DNA from: Stichopus chloronotus | Taxonomy: Eukaryota; Echinodermata; Holothuroidea; Aspidochirotida; Stichopodidae | NCBI GenBank assembly: GCA_021234535.1 | Contig: CM037833.1 | Coordinates: 25,203,918-25,267,917 of the forward strand | Reading direction: 5' to 3' | Length of the DNA stretch: 64,000 nt | In this document: positions 1 to 14,000 of the stretch, one piece after another | How the letters are laid out: each line of letters begins with the position of its first letter | Numbering within the stretch: position 1 is the first letter of the stretch | Position numbers and translations under genes: made by a program | The notes under the pieces: generated by a model | What the model saw: only the letters and a program-made list of their open reading frames with translations | Database searches by the model: none | Told to the model about the DNA's origin: nothing

Positions 1-3000
1 GAATGCGTGTGTGCTGTAGCTACAGTACTCAGTGAGACAGAGTCATATCAAATGAAACAGTAGTGGCTACTCTATTTTGTGGCGTACATGTCAATTAGAG
101 GTTGACTGACTTTGTGAAGGTTTTTACTTAAAATTGGTTGTTTGTGGAATCGTACCATGTCTTCCTATGGCACAATGTACAGGTAGTAGACATACTGTAT
201 TTGCATTTGGGGCCACAGTATATAGTTACAGTACTCCAAAGTGTGTAGGATGCATGGAAATCAAGCCGTTGCTATGCTTTCGATGCATTAAATTGTTTCT
301 TCATTACATGCTTTTTTTAGTGCAGTTAGTGTACAGTATTTACAGAGACCTACGCAGGCTACATTTGCCCAGGTTGTGTCCATACAGTGCTTGAACTCAT
401 GTACTGTACCTGTGGTGCACTCGAGATTTGAGTCGTCTTGAGTTGACGATCAGTGTAAGATTAAGTTGACAGCGGGTGCATTCTACTGTAGGTTGCAAAC
501 CTATTTTCGACTCCAGCAAGGCCAGCCATTTGGCTTGCTCAGTCACTAGTGACATTTAATCTATAATCATCAATGCATTAAAACATTCGAAAAGAAATAT
601 CGTCTAAGTGTTCAGTGGCAATAACAGGTGAATTTATGAATTTAAGACTGCCTCAGGTGCAGAAGAATTTACAGTTGACACTGAGCCACAGACGAGAATT
701 CAGATTTGCAAGCTTATCTGTCGGAAGTTCCCTCAGAAAGGGGTGACCTTTATTGGAGGTGGGATGGAGAATCTGTGATGTGCAGCACTAATTGAGGCCT
801 GTAATAAAGTATACTGTTAACAGTACTTGGATCCAAGAACTTGGCTATTGCCGTTAGTGCAGTGTACATGGTCTCACTCGGTTTTGTTTTTACCTTGCTG
901 TCATGGATTGCATTTATGCATTAAAGGTGTACAAGGCCCATCAGTGAGACTCTTTTTTTCCCTTTGTCACCATAAAAAAAAAAAGAAGAGAGAATTGCAG
1001 GTACTTGTCTGGCACAGACATCCTCAATTAAGTCTGATGAAGTGCCTCATCTTGATGTACTGTGATGTGCCAACTAATCTAACATCTGAATAATTGGAGC
1101 ATGGTTTTTTTTGAGGGGGGGGGAGGGGAAGTCATTTGCATGTGAATGATTGGAGCACCATGTGGGGTCATTTACATGTGAATGCTCACGTTTCTTTGTC
1201 CGTCGTCCTAAGAGAAGATTCGGAGTTGTGAGGAAAGTCTTCAGTTATTTACATTTCTGTGTGGTCAGGCTCTGAATTTTAGCTTCAGGTATTTGTAAGC
1301 ATCCTCCCTGGAATTGCGTAAATGGAAACTGACTAGAACGTAAAAGTTTGGCAAAGAATGCTTTCAGTTGACAGAAAACAAAGTGTTTCAAATTACAATA
1401 GTTTGTTGTTTGAGTTATGCTGTTCTCCACTGTAGATTTCCTGCCGTGATGGAACTCAATTTCCAGTCTACAGTACTACTGGCTTTTGAAGGAGCCTTTT
1501 GGTGGAAAGACTATAACAAGGAAAGGAACTAAATCCGAACTCACTGCTACCTTCCTTCCATGAAGGATTACAGTACATGTATGTTCTCTACTTCGGGGCA
1601 TGGTCAGCAGTATACATACAATTTTGCAAAACAAACTTGTCAGCACTTTCCTTTTTCAATTAGTTTTGAGTGATCCAGACATCGACAAGATGTGTCATCA
1701 GGTGCAGGTCTAGGTGGGGGATGACCTGGTTCATGTCCCTCCCCCCTTTTTGGTTACCATCGATTTTTGTTTACCAAAATGAGCAAATAGATGGAAAATA
1801 TGCTTCCCAGATGCCGGGAAATCCCCTCTAAGCGCATCTAGAATTCAAAGTTCCTTGGGGTAGGACCCCTACTGTAACCTGCCCCACTGTGACCAGCTGT
1901 GGATTCGCTCAGGACTTCGGTGCTCGACCGTCAGTTTTTTAGACCTGTGCACCCCTTTTCTTAAGATCCTAGATCTGCCCCTGACCAACATGTGTTGTAG
2001 TGTAAAGTTTGCATCATTTACAGTGTTGTCATCTAATGTTTCTTTAAACTTCTTTGTCATTTTTCTGGTACTATGCATTGTACGATAGTTTTCCAAGAGA
2101 CCATCTCGTGCAGTGATGACGTTCAGCGTTAGTGCTGGCATACGAGACAGCCAAATTCTCTGCAGGACAACCAAGTTCTGGTACTCGGTTGTCCTTCAGA
2201 CAACATACTGTACAGTAATTCCATTAGTGCAAAATCAAAATTAAGGTTTTACTTGCAATATCTGAACCATTGTGGGATAAAATGCACATGATGGATTGCT
2301 AATGTAGCAAAATTGGCACTGTGGTACACCAACCTGGAAATTTACAAGTCCTGACATGATTTTTGGCAGGACAACTTAATTTTGAAACCGACACCCTCAT
2401 TTTACACATTAGTTGTCCCTTGGACTGCTGGATGAAAGTACTCAAAACTTTGACTCTGATGTGTTAACACCTTTAGCGTGATCTGTGTGAAAGGATGCAT
2501 TTATGAGTACTGTAGAGATTGTTGGATACAAGAAACTGAAGAACCTTGAGTAGCACTGTTACACCCGAAAACTCTAAACCGACAAATATGTGAGGAATGT
2601 GTGGCAGAACTGTCAAAGGAATGCTGTGCTTATGACAAGTGTATGTATCTGGAAAGAGAGGTAATTATATGCTGGTGCAAGTGCTTTAAAAAGAAAAGAA
2701 TTACAAATTTTTCAATTACGACTTAGAGACAGAGTGATGATCCTCCATCAAACATTCCGTAACCGAGCAGAGAAAGTTGCCAGCAATGTACACTATGTAC
2801 AGTAGTCTAAGCCAGCCGCGGCTTTTGCTTCTCAGGCCTCAAATAGCCACAAGGCCTCCATGCATTGCTACAAGTGGGGGGGTATACCGGATTTAGAATT
2901 TCAAAATCCAGCCAGAACCGGATTTGACGGATTTACACAAAAATTCTGGGGTTTCCAATTTTGCCGGATTTAGTCAAATGAAAAACCAAGACCATACATG

Positions 3001-4759
3001 TAGGGTATCTTTCTATGTAAGCAGAATTTTGGCATTTTATCGATAATACAAACAGAAGCCTACTGTATAAAATCTGTAATCTTTTCTTCAACTCTTTTCT
3101 ACTGTATTTTGGGTTTTCCGGAATCAGGGAATAATTCAGTGTTGGAAAGTTGCATATAATTGGGGGGGAGGGTTTCTTTGGTATATTGTCGCAAATCATA
3201 GAAGACCCTACTGTTGCATGTACAAAACCTGCTACACAATCATCAATTTGTATAGCAATCTTATTTTTTGTGTAGCAAAATGAGATGTGATAGTGGAATC
3301 ATTCATTGTTGAATGGTGTCTAATGGTACAGTGAGACAGTTGTACAATTCCCCACCAGGGGGTTAAGTTTAGGGAGGATGGTGTCTTCTTGGAAAAAAAA
3401 AAGACAGCGATACATGTGAATTAGACCCTACTTCACACTTAATGTCTTAACCCTCCCAGAAAAGTTTGGCAAACTTTCAAAACGTGCAATGTTCGTTCCC
3501 TGGTGTCGCAAGGCCACCAAACCTGCTAAAGTTAGCCCATGAGATTTAAGAATTGAGACCTTACTATAAGGAGTCACAGCAACTACTGTACCTGTATTTC
3601 ATACTTGCAGCATTTTAGAAAGTCCTCAACGAGAATATGTCACAGTAATAACAAAAGTTCGGAAAAGACCTAATGTTATGAGTTTCTTGTGCAGACAAGT
3701 TACAGCCTACAGTACAGTATGTAAACAACTTCTTACTGAACTAACACCTGAATTACACAAAGCTGCTGTACAATACAACGAATCTGCCAAACTTTCTGTT
3801 GCTTTGATACTGAAAGAAAAATATTTCCAAACTGCTGACTATTAGCCAATAGGATCTTCAAAATTCCACTGGACTCCATACTACAGGTAAGGGGAAAATA
3901 GACAAAATATACTGTACTGTAAACTTTCTTGTTCCTCTGGTATTAGTGTGTTTGCATAGATTTTCTTTGTAACTCTAGTAAATTGTTTTATGAGGGGAAA
4001 ATTCTGTAACTCTCCTGATTGTGAAATTTGAGGGGAACGAACATAAGAATTTTTTGGCTTTATCACTTTGTATTTAGGGGAACTCCTGAAGCAATATCAG
4101 GGAAAAAGAAGTGCAATACTCTAAATGGTGGTTCTCAGGAGTTTATTACTTGGAGGAGTTTGCGTCCCTGGGTGAAAACTTGCATCCTGGAGGCAGGATC
4201 CTGCCTCTGTAACAAAATGCTGCTCTCTGGTTACTTCTTTTTACTAATTTCAGTCGACTAGAAATGGTGCTACTACAGTATATATACTATTGTGATTAGT
4301 TTGAGCAGTTACACAAACATGTATCTTACATGCTTGAAGCTTACAACCACAAGTACTGTAATTTGCCTTACGTTGTGTGATACTACTTTTCTGGAATCAG
4401 AACTTCAGGATGCTGTACATGAGGTAGAGTACTTAAATAGAAAAATACTGAAATCCTATGTTTCCAAACATATCACAGGGTCACACATGGTTTGAACAGT
4501 AGTAGTTAAAAGTTTGATTTGATAAGCTTTGAGTTGACTCCTTGTTCAACAATTTTAACTGTTTAACAAGGTTAATTAGTCCTTAACTTGGGAGTAATTT
4601 CATATCTACTGTACGTCCACCTCTCTTTTCTGGATGGGGGGTGAGGGGTGGGGGTGTGACAGTCCTTCAGCATGTTGAAAGTTTGTAATTAAAGGTTAAT
4701 TAACACTGGACTGTGCATTAAGTGTAGGATGATATATGATCGGGGGCTAATGGTATCCT

Positions 4760-4794
4760 CTGGATGCACGAGGGTGTAGCCCTGGTGCATCCAG
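4760..4794. repeat. Short perfect inverted repeat (10-bp stem, 15-nt loop)
   Basis: CTGGATGCAC at 4760-4769 is the reverse complement of GTGCATCCAG at 4785-4794. It could form a hairpin. No function is apparent and it may be the core of a decayed foldback element. Confidence 0.6.
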
Positions 4795-4824
4795 TGATAG
4801 CAGTCAATATTTATGCTGTAGGGA

Positions 4825-5010
4825 AATGTATCATTTGAATTTTTGAGAGTTTGGGTGAACAGCTATTTCTTGAGCAACAAATAATTGAATTTGTGTCCAT
4901 GAGAAGTGTCTTTCTTTTTTGAAAGAGGGTTACCATCCTTACTTAATTTATCAATGTTCTGTGTCCCTAAATATTGGTTTTGAAAATATGACTTTTTTTT
5001 TTTTTTCTGT
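4825..5010 (+). repeat. Dispersed repeat family A, copy 1 (diverged)
   Basis: The stretch containing TTTGGGTGAACA, GAGCAACAAATAA and TGTTCTGTGTCC recurs at 55085-55325 in the same orientation and at 18726-18970 in the opposite orientation. This copy is the most diverged of the three. It looks like an interspersed element rather than a gene, and its ends were not defined. Confidence 0.7.
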
Positions 5011-5159
5011 GAAGCAAATTCCTCATTTTGTAGGTGAGCTTTTTCATTCAACTTTGGTAGGTTTTCCTGAGTTCCCATTTTTTGTCTACAGGTAGATGTG
5101 CAAAAATTGCACCTCTCACAGTGATTTGATTGCACTCGCACGCCCCAAAAATGTCAAAT

Positions 5160-5490
5160 CCTCGTCACTGCTGCAGTGTGTGATGCTCGTATGTGGCAAC
5201 CTCACTTTGTCCCGATGGCAAATACGTTGGAATTACTGCGGTACAGTCGCATTGTGAGAACTGTAGTTTTCAAATTAGCGTTCAACATTCTGCAGTGACG
5301 TGTGCGCCGTACATGCAGTGCTGGACGTACTGCAGTGTACATGTGTATCTACCGTGGGGGATTAACAAGACAGTCGCTGTTTTGTAGAATGCAACCTTTG
5401 GCTGATCGATACTGTATGTTATTCGGCGCAGGGCTTCAATACGACTGGTACGTACGTACCGTAGGGTACAGTACCGCAACGTGTCACTGA
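5160..5490. other. CpG-richer patch in intergenic DNA
   Basis: This interval has visibly more CpG dinucleotides than its flanks, for example around 5411-5480. It also contains several TACTGCAG and GTACGTAC palindromes. It could be a regulatory element or an undermethylated repeat. No exon or core-promoter motif could be defended. Confidence 0.3.
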
Positions 5491-5869
5491 AGTGCTACTT
5501 TAACAGTGCTACCGATACCACACATGTTTAGATTTGATGTGACTTTTGAGTTCACCAGTGGAAACTGTCAGTACAGGACTCATCCCTCCCCCTCAACCTC
5601 CCCCCCCCCCACCCTCTCCCATTGATCAGAAATGGTACCTGTACTTGATACTTTCCCTCCTTGATGCAAAGGTAATTTAGACCTGAAGATGTGTCTGACT
5701 AGTGGATGCGGTGTGGACCTTGTGCACTGTAGAAGTTGACAAATGTGTTGATTTAAATTGAGAGACGCAACGAGCAAAATGTCGCAATAAACTCATCCTT
5801 TGTTAAACCCCTCTTTCCTGCCTCCGTCCTCAGTCTCATCTCTAAAATCTGTGATCAAGTAAACTAAGT

Positions 5870-6640
5870 ATAGTACAGTACTGTACGTGTAGCTGCCGTA
5901 CACAAGCATGCATGCATTTATCTTACTGTCCCGTACTGATCAATTTAATTTAGTTGAGGGAACTAAAATTTAAAAAAAAAGATATGAACAAAATGCAATC
6001 TTGGAAAACAAAATGCAGTGCAGTATAGAACTACACAGGAGAGTGCTTTGTGCACACCAGGCATCTTTAAGCTGGTGATGGTACAGTAGATACCTCATAC
6101 AGTACATCTGTTGAATCAATAATACTTGCTATTCACTACATACATACTGTGTGTGTGCACTGTACTGTACAGTATGGCAGATCTCTGCCAACTTTTATTA
6201 AATAATACAGCTCTTTATTGTGCTATCTCATGAACTGGAATAAATATGGTTTACTCAACTCAGAAACATGCTTGGAATGTACGGTACTGTACAGTATGGT
6301 CTAGCCTGAGAGGTTTTCATCTTACAACTGTATGGTACCTGTTTGAGGCAGGCTTATAAAATATGGTGAAAGTACTGTACATATTGCAATAAGGGGGAAC
6401 TTCCAAGTAACAGTCAGTGGTCTCTTACACTGTACAGTACAGGTATGTGCACAGTAGTGGTGTATGCCTGTAGTAAATTATTGTGTCTGGTGGGGCAGCA
6501 CAAGTTTGTGTAGTACTCCCAACTCTGTGTAAGTACAGTACATCCATTGTAGCTCTGCTCTTATTGACCACATTTAAGTGCAACTGGCTTTCACATGCAT
6601 GCACTACATACTGTAAGTAATATTGTACAGTACAATGCCT
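5870..6640. repeat. Cluster of TACAG/TACTG pentamer palindromes
   Basis: Self-complementary strings built from TACAG and TACTG occur repeatedly, for example near 5875, 6164, 6284, 6375, 6430 and 6626. The same motif recurs through the first 34 kb of the window. It behaves like a dispersed simple-sequence signal and not like a normal tandem array. Confidence 0.65.
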
Positions 6641-6939
6641 TCACAGTTGCATTAGTGGTGTTACAGCATACTGTAACTCCTACACAAAACTGCAGAAAGA
6701 GCTAAATGTGTTATGAGTTGAATACTGTGTACCAAGAACATGATCGCCATTGAGTCTGCTGCTACTCATGTACAGTACATATTGCAAGGAACATTGTCCT
6801 GCAGGAAAATTAATTTTGGGGAAGGTGTGGCCCAGTAGGGCCCATGTCTCAAGGTACTGCATGTAACTCAGCGGGTGCTCTGAAATGTGTACACAGTTCT
6901 GGTTACTGTACAGTGAAGGAGAACTCTTGTGTCGTGAGT

Positions 6940-7190
6940 TATTGAAAGTCAAATACATTTTTCTCACCTTGAAAGTCATGAAAAAGAGAAAACGTGTATT
7001 ATATCACAGAAAGTCATTGAAAGTCGTAGAAAGTCATGGAATACCAGATTTTCCGTATTCTCTCAAAAGGAATTTTTTTTTTCATCAAACAGTACAATGC
7101 AAATTGTAAGAGGTACATTATTTTGAAAATATGAAATGAATGACAGTTTAGTCTTGGAATTATTTAGTCATGGACAGTCATGGAATTGGG
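6940..7190. repeat. Degenerate short tandem repeat of GAAAGTCATGGAA type
   Basis: The core AAAGTCAT recurs irregularly at about 12-bp steps, for example TTGAAAGTCA, AGAAAGTCATTG and AGTCATGGAATT, interrupted near 7060-7140. The copies are imperfect. The short open frames crossing it come from the repeat. Confidence 0.5.
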
Positions 7191-7879
7191 AAGAAAGTTT
7201 ATGAGTACAGTACAGTGCTTGTGACTGGCATGTACAAACAGATCTCCACAGTACTGTGATAGGTCTGACATACAGTGCTAACTAACGTTTGAATTTTTTC
7301 CACTGTGGCACTGATGTACTGTAATGACTAAGTCTGTGCTGAGCATAGTAGTGGGTGGCTAATAAGTTCAGAGCCGTTCAGGTGTTTCCTCATAGTCAAA
7401 CAGGTGATCGGTGTAGTTAAAACAATTAGGAGAGAGTTACTTTAAGTTAAAATCATGCATGAAGTCAGTGGACGGTTCCAGGTGGGGTAACATCATGTGG
7501 GTAAGGGAGGGAAGGGTGGTTATGGTCGGGTTATTTATTAAGGAGGATCCTCTGTACAGGCCACAGTTTTAGAGAGACTTGACATACTTTTATGTGGAGT
7601 CTTTCTCCAACTGAACCAAAAACTGCATCCTGTGTGAAGATTTTGGTTAGCTTTAGTACATGGGTGACATCTGATAATTCATGCCAATATATACTCCTAC
7701 TGTAAACCCACAAAGGCAGATTTAATTAAGATTTTATTTTCCCCTCAGAACTGGGACTACAGTGGCCACACAATTTAGGAAGCATACAGTACATGTGTTC
7801 AATTTTCCTGGGCTCTCTGGTTGGCACAGATTCTTAACATTTTTTGTTGGAATATCCTGACATGCAAATACTGTAGTCC

Positions 7880-8008
7880 TATCAACGTGCGGGGTTAACA
7901 TCGTGGAATCCCCGGGCCCCGTTCGTCGTTGCCCTCGTCGTCAGTAAGACACACCATTGATTTGTGGCCTTTGTTTCACTGTTGTATTGTTAAGGTGCGG
8001 ACCTGCCA
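7880..8008 (+). promoter_or_regulatory. Candidate core promoter and 5' UTR of the Pur-alpha gene
   Basis: Immediately upstream of the coding start the sequence becomes GC-rich, with about nine CpGs between 7887 and 7950 in an otherwise CpG-poor region. The adjoining stretch up to 8008 would be 5' UTR, with an in-frame TAA at 7991-7993. No clear TATA box was seen, as expected for a CpG-type promoter. The exact transcription start, and whether untranslated exons lie further upstream, cannot be decided here. Confidence 0.5.
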
Positions 8009-8072
8009 ATGGAGGACTCGGGATCTGAGCAAGAAATGCGTTCGCAGGAAGATGAGGGAGAGATAAGAGGCG
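8009..8072 (+). CDS. PURA: Pur-alpha exon 1 (N-terminus)
   Basis: This exon encodes [20 protein letters not shown] plus glycine and the first base of an aspartate codon. The donor is GTGAGT at 8073. DSGSEQ corresponds to the start of vertebrate PURA. The ATG is the first in frame after TAA 7991-7993 and has G at +4 but C at -3. The tail is acidic and probably disordered. Confidence 0.88.
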
Positions 8073-11000
8073 GTGAGTTGACTAATCCCCTTGAAGACGA
8101 TACTCTGCATTGTTCTTCCTCTTCTGTGCTCTGCCTGCTCTTCTAATCTGACTCACTGGCATTGGCCGTGGGGTGGGCCGGTGGATGGGAAGGGGATGGA
8201 ATAGGATGGGGACGGGTGGAATGGGAGGATGGAATAGGATGGGGGGGGGGGAATGGGATGAGGAGGTAATTTGGAACTGATGGAGGGGAAGTTGAAGTGT
8301 GGGGGAATCAGATGTGGAATGAGAAAGAGGGGAAGGACATGCTTGTACAATTGGCTGTTTTACTCAGTACTTGTGGAAAAATTATCAAAATTTTAACCTG
8401 CACAGAAATTGAGATCTTTGCACTGCATGCACTTCTCTACAGGATGCAATGTAACTGAGAAAAGGAATTAACAAATATTTGTTGTGGTTGAAAGGGTTTG
8501 TGCATGGCTGGACTTCAGAAGGTCAGAGGAGGTGGTTTATCCTCTACAGTGCAACTGATTCTAGGCACAATGTAGGTCTGTGACTTAAAGTGGCACATTG
8601 ATTAGATGTTGGCAAAAGCTGTGAGGATCATATTAAGGGTACAAACACATGGCAGTTGACATAATTAGTCAAGTTTCATATCCAGTTACAAGAACTGTAA
8701 AAAATGGTTTGGAATTTTCTACCCTGGCTGGCACTGGCTTTGTGGATACAGTTCATGAATTAGTGTGCAAAAAGTGTCTGGTAATGAAATAATACAAAAC
8801 CAGACTGAACACATTAATCACCCTCTTGAATGTGTACTTGTGTACGTGTGACACAGGGATCCTCTTAGTTTGACCATACATTTGCAATTAGTTTGTGAAG
8901 GAAACTTGAGATATTTTGAAAAAATAAATTGGGGAATTCTGCAAAACAACTCAAGGTGCCCCTTGAAACTTGCATATGTGTTGTACTATACAGTACTGTA
9001 TTCATGGTCTCTGGGAATTTATAAGCTGTAACAGTGTTTGCTGTGAGATGCTTTGTCTAATAAATACTCCTAATTACACACATCTTGTGGGGAGTAGACA
9101 TGACAGGTTCTAAGGAATTGTTTGTTTGGAGAGGACTTCAGGAGTAGGAAGAATAGGGATGAAGGTGGGGGGGGGGGGGGGCAAGGGGAGAAGAAGGGGA
9201 TATATGAAAGGAAGGGGGGAAAGAAGGGGTAGGAGGAGAACTTTGTGGCTTCCACTGAGTAGCATTGCGGCATTATTTGCATTTCTTACTCAGCTCGCTG
9301 TCTGTCTTTTTCATGTTTTTCATTTCTCGTAATATAACACATCATCAAGTGAGCTGGACTCGATTTAATCGGTGTGTTACCCGGGCATGCAACATCATCT
9401 TGTGTGTAATTATGGTGTGTGTTTGTGTGTCTGTGAAGTTCAGTATGGTGCCACAGTATATACACCTACAGTGCTTGTACAGTGTTGAAACTCGTGGTAC
9501 CATGCAGATAACTTTGTGATGCAGATTTACTAACACCACGGTCTATAGATGAATAATATATTTGAGATACTACAATCCTACTGTAATGTGCAGTTTTAAT
9601 TGAGTGCAAACATATTGCTAGAAAGTTCCATTCTTACAACTACGTACTGTGCTGTAGCTACTGTACAGCAAAGTATACAGTAGCTACAGTACTGTCCCAT
9701 GAACAGTGCCTTTCTACATGTGCATCAGAGAGCACCAAGTCATCAACCCCTCTCCATTGATGGTTAGGTCCAGGATATAACGACATTTGGTAGGGGTGAA
9801 GGATGAGGGAGTTGAGGCGGATTTTTAAATGTTCAGAGAAACTAAATTACTAAATTGTTTACATATTTTGGTTGGTTTGAAATTTGTAAGAAGAATGCCA
9901 TCTACAGTACTTAGGCAGGCCAAGACACAATATCAGCTTTGTTTCTAGTACATCATACTATAGACCCTGAACTTGTGTACTGTATGCATGTATACATACT
10001 TCATGACATCTCTAAGTAACGTAGAACAGCTTTAAGTCACGGTTAGGATGAGCACGATTATACTGTAGGTGGGGTGTAAATTCGAACAATTGGCATGTAC
10101 TACTTTTTGACCAGGTGTGTAGTAATATACCTGACTGACATTTGAGTTGCACAGTTGATTAGTGTCTCACAATAACTACTCACTAGTGATTAATGCTTTA
10201 AGTCAGGTGTAGAAGTAGGTCTAAGGGAATTTTGATCTTGTAAACCAGGTCTATGCTGTCATACAGAGTGTGTTCAGTGTTCAGTGCATACTGCAGTGTC
10301 GTTTCATCTGATGTTGTGTTTTGTGGTACGGTTTCAGTCAGCTATGTCGATGTGCTATTTACACTATGTAGGTATATTTAATGTGCACTGTTAGTAGGGA
10401 AAACTTGTAGGCATTGTGCAGTCGCAACCTGCATTTATTGGCTTACCTGCCTTCACCCTTCAACTGCATGCTCAGTATGCAGTAAGTTGTGTCTCGTTGT
10501 GTGACATTAACAGTAAATTTAATGATCAACGGCATACTGTAACTGACGGGCCGGAGCATGAGTGTTACTCTCCTTGCAAGTTTGTGGATCGAATTCAGTT
10601 ATTTCAGTTGAAAAAATCAACTGAAGGCACTTGGTCTGTAATTAGTCATCACATTTAAAGTGAAAGTGTGCTTATAATTTGTTAAAGAGTGAAATTCAAA
10701 CAGTTTCCTGAGGCCTTTGAACACCTGAACCAACATTTCCCTAGGACCATCCATAGTCACCTCAATGACAATCAAATTCACTGATTACCTAAAGTACTTT
10801 ACTTGCTTTGAAAGTACTGTACTTGCTTTAAATTTTTTTAGTACATACAGCACAGGTATGTGACACAGCTGGTCACACCCTGTTTGAATTTCAAGCATAC
10901 TATAAGATTTTGGGGATCGATGCTATGCACTACCATGGTAACATGTTGCCTCTTTCTCGCTCTGAAGCTCTTTCTCATCATGTACTATTGCTACTAATAC

Positions 11001-14000
11001 CAATGTATTTGTTTGCTCTCATCTACACAGTACTTGCTGTAAGATTTCTAACCTTACTTTGAAGTTACCGTTTGTTTTATTGCACATGTATGCCGCAGAC
11101 TCACCGACTAACATTCATGCCTTCTGCTGTTTACAGTTTATCATGTTTGAATATACCAGTTAACTGTTGGGATACAGTATCTTTTGGTTGATTTTGTTCT
11201 TAGAGTTCTGCTAACCAGAGATACATCCATGCTTGATATTGGGACAATTTGGCCCAGATACAGTACAGTACAGTATGTACAGTACTGTACAGTACATGTA
11301 CAGTAGCTCTTGAACGACCATAGAGTACTGTTTGTACTGTACATCAGGGCTTGAAAATTTTGATGTGTTTATCAGCTTGTGATAAACACATTAAATGATA
11401 TCACATTTTCTAACCTGTTGGGCATTTGGCAGGCAACAATCTTCCACCCTGGATGATAAATTTCTACTTGGCTGCAGTTCATAATATGAATCTTAAAGCA
11501 CCATACTCTTTTGGGCTTTTAAATGGAAACTGACACTAGTCTGAGCATGTCTAGGTTATTAGCCTCCTCACTTCCCAGCTAGTAGGCCTACAGTGTGTTT
11601 TGTTGAACCCTCCGGTACATGTCTTCCATACACGTAACCTGTGGACCCCTTGTTGCCATTAATACACTGGACTACTGTGGATCTACCACTGTACAGTAAG
11701 AAGGCAATGCTGATACAGTTATCAGAGGCCAAGTTTGGCATGCAAGCCATTGGGATACAGCTCAGGTAAGTTCCTCTGCTTGGGTAAATTCCAACCTGGA
11801 TTGCCTGGAATAACTGGATTATTCTATATACAGCTGGCTGATGAAGATAATATAGGTACTCAGTACATTTTGGGAATATTTACTACACCTTTCCAGTGTT
11901 GTACATGATACTGTACATAGACATCAAAGTTGATGACATGTTGTATAGAGATTTGAAGGAATTGCAGTGAAATCATAATGCAATACAAATAGGTCAACGT
12001 TTAAAAGTTGAGCAAGCTGAAAGTTAGCAATGAAAGCAGAACAGTTTAGAATTTACATTCTCCGGTATCCCATCTTCATAATTATCACCAGTGATGTAGA
12101 GTAGGCTTGGGCAACTTACTCATCTCAACTCCTCTCTCCTCGGAGTCACAACTCCTGTGAAGTTTTCAAAAGTATTAACAAAACCCATTCGTGAAGATCT
12201 TTTTGTGTGTGTGTGTGTACTTACTAGGTCTAACCTTTGACAATATACGTTATCAGCGGAAGGCCCAGTTCTTTCCTGAGGCTGCCCACAATATTTCGGA
12301 TCATTCATTGTCTAATTCCTTCTCAAAATGTGACGTTACAGTAAGTGTACGTAGTCAATATGAAGTCATTGAAACCAATGCCAAATTAAGTTGTGAAAAG
12401 CTTCAAAGTCATTCAGCCCACAAGAACTTTCAAAAATGTCAGTCGCCCAAACCTTAGTGTGAAGCCTTTAAAGGGATTGACTAAGTTGGCTCACTTTTGT
12501 AATGTCTGTTGAGTAAGTACTGTTCATAGTAACTGTACAGGATATATGGTAAATGATCTAACTACGTTGTACAGTATAGAGGCAACAATGAAAAGGTAAT
12601 TAAGGATCAAAATTAAATGAGACCAGAAATACTATAACAAGAGGCAAACCATTATTAAAATAAATTAGAAATTTTCACATTTTCAGTAAACAGGAAAAGC
12701 TCACACTTGTCTACACTATACATGTGTACTGTACGTGACTGAGGAGGGTTTACAGTAAGAACTAGTGGCATGCAATAGTTTCCTTCAAGCACATCACAGA
12801 ATAAACTGTGTCATCTCCCTGAGCCCCTTTAAAACTCTCAGATGTAGGTGATACAAAGTTCAGCAACCATGTATGAAATTGAGAAGAGGTACAGTGGGAC
12901 AGTATTTGTACTTTCTTCCCCAAAAAACACTGCAAAACACTGTAAGTCCAAAAAATTAACTCTGCACTTTAATGATAGGATTAATTACTGTATGACAGCT
13001 TACAGATGGCAATTACAGAAAAGGGACTCATTGAGTCGGTTCACAAAATTCACGACATTTTATCACACCTGCTGAGTATAATGTTGATGGTAAATGGTCA
13101 AACTAAAAGTTTCTGAACGTCTGACATACAACTGAAGCAACAATGATCTATGCATGATTAATGATTGAAGACTCTTATCGAAAATCTGCGACCAGACACT
13201 TTCATGTTATCCATCGGCAAGTTACAGTATATTTTACTGTATGATTGTTAAAACTTCCTAACATTTTCAAGGCCTAAATGTGGAATGACTGACAGCCTCG
13301 AAGTAAGTAAGTAATTTCCCCCCTGATTTTGGACAGGCAATCGTAACTTTGTAATGCAAGTGGCTGGCAGGTCATACGTTCATAATTATATGCAAGGCGT
13401 GCTAGCCAGGATCTGTTTTTTATCGTTGCTGTTGATGCATTGTGGGAGTTCCTGATCCAACTTATGCATATATATGTATGAGTTTTCATTATTGATGAGG
13501 TCAATTCAGTGATGTTCTGCACAACAAGTTCCTTCCGTAATATTATTTCTTCACATTATATGAATTGCACACTGTGAGGGGCAAATGGTAGGATTTTTGC
13601 CCAGTGTCCGTGTCGTTGCCACTGTACCTTATCATTTCGATACATGCAGTTCTGGCGACTAGTGGAGATTTTTGCATAACTTTATGAGCATGGAGCTATC
13701 AGATACTTTTTGCTGTGTAGCCCGGTTGACCATGTAGGGCTATACATGTTTACTTCTACCATTTACTGTTTATTTCATCTGTTTGTCCAATCAACTACGG
13801 ACTTTCAAAGTGTCATCAACCCAAAACAAAATTATAGCTTGTCCTGTCCAACAAATCTCTTAAGTTTAAAACAATTCAATAAAGCAATTTTTCTTGGTTG
13901 TTGTTGTACCATGACACATGTGTTGTATTACCCAGCGTGATGACTCAGATTCATCGCAAACTTCTATCATTTCTCTCCAGATGTTCCAAAGAAAGTCTGA

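Larger units (their letters stand above)
1..5160. other. Upstream intergenic DNA without a supportable gene
   Basis: All open frames here are short (about 100 residues or less), composed of low-complexity or repeat-derived residues, and lack recognisable domains. The stretch holds scattered TACAG/TACTG motifs, short homopolymers and one copy of a dispersed repeat near its end. No promoter, RNA gene or exon could be recognised. Confidence 0.6.

Noticed and set aside
7246..7268. ACAGTACTGTGATA resembles the mature miR-101 sequence
   Set aside because: The upstream and downstream sequence does not contain the complementary arm needed for a miRNA hairpin. ACAGTACTGT is the common dispersed motif of this window, so the match is coincidental.
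8153..8350. Proline/serine-rich minus-strand open frame next to exon 1
   Set aside because: It is the complement of the G-rich purine tract and has no coding features.
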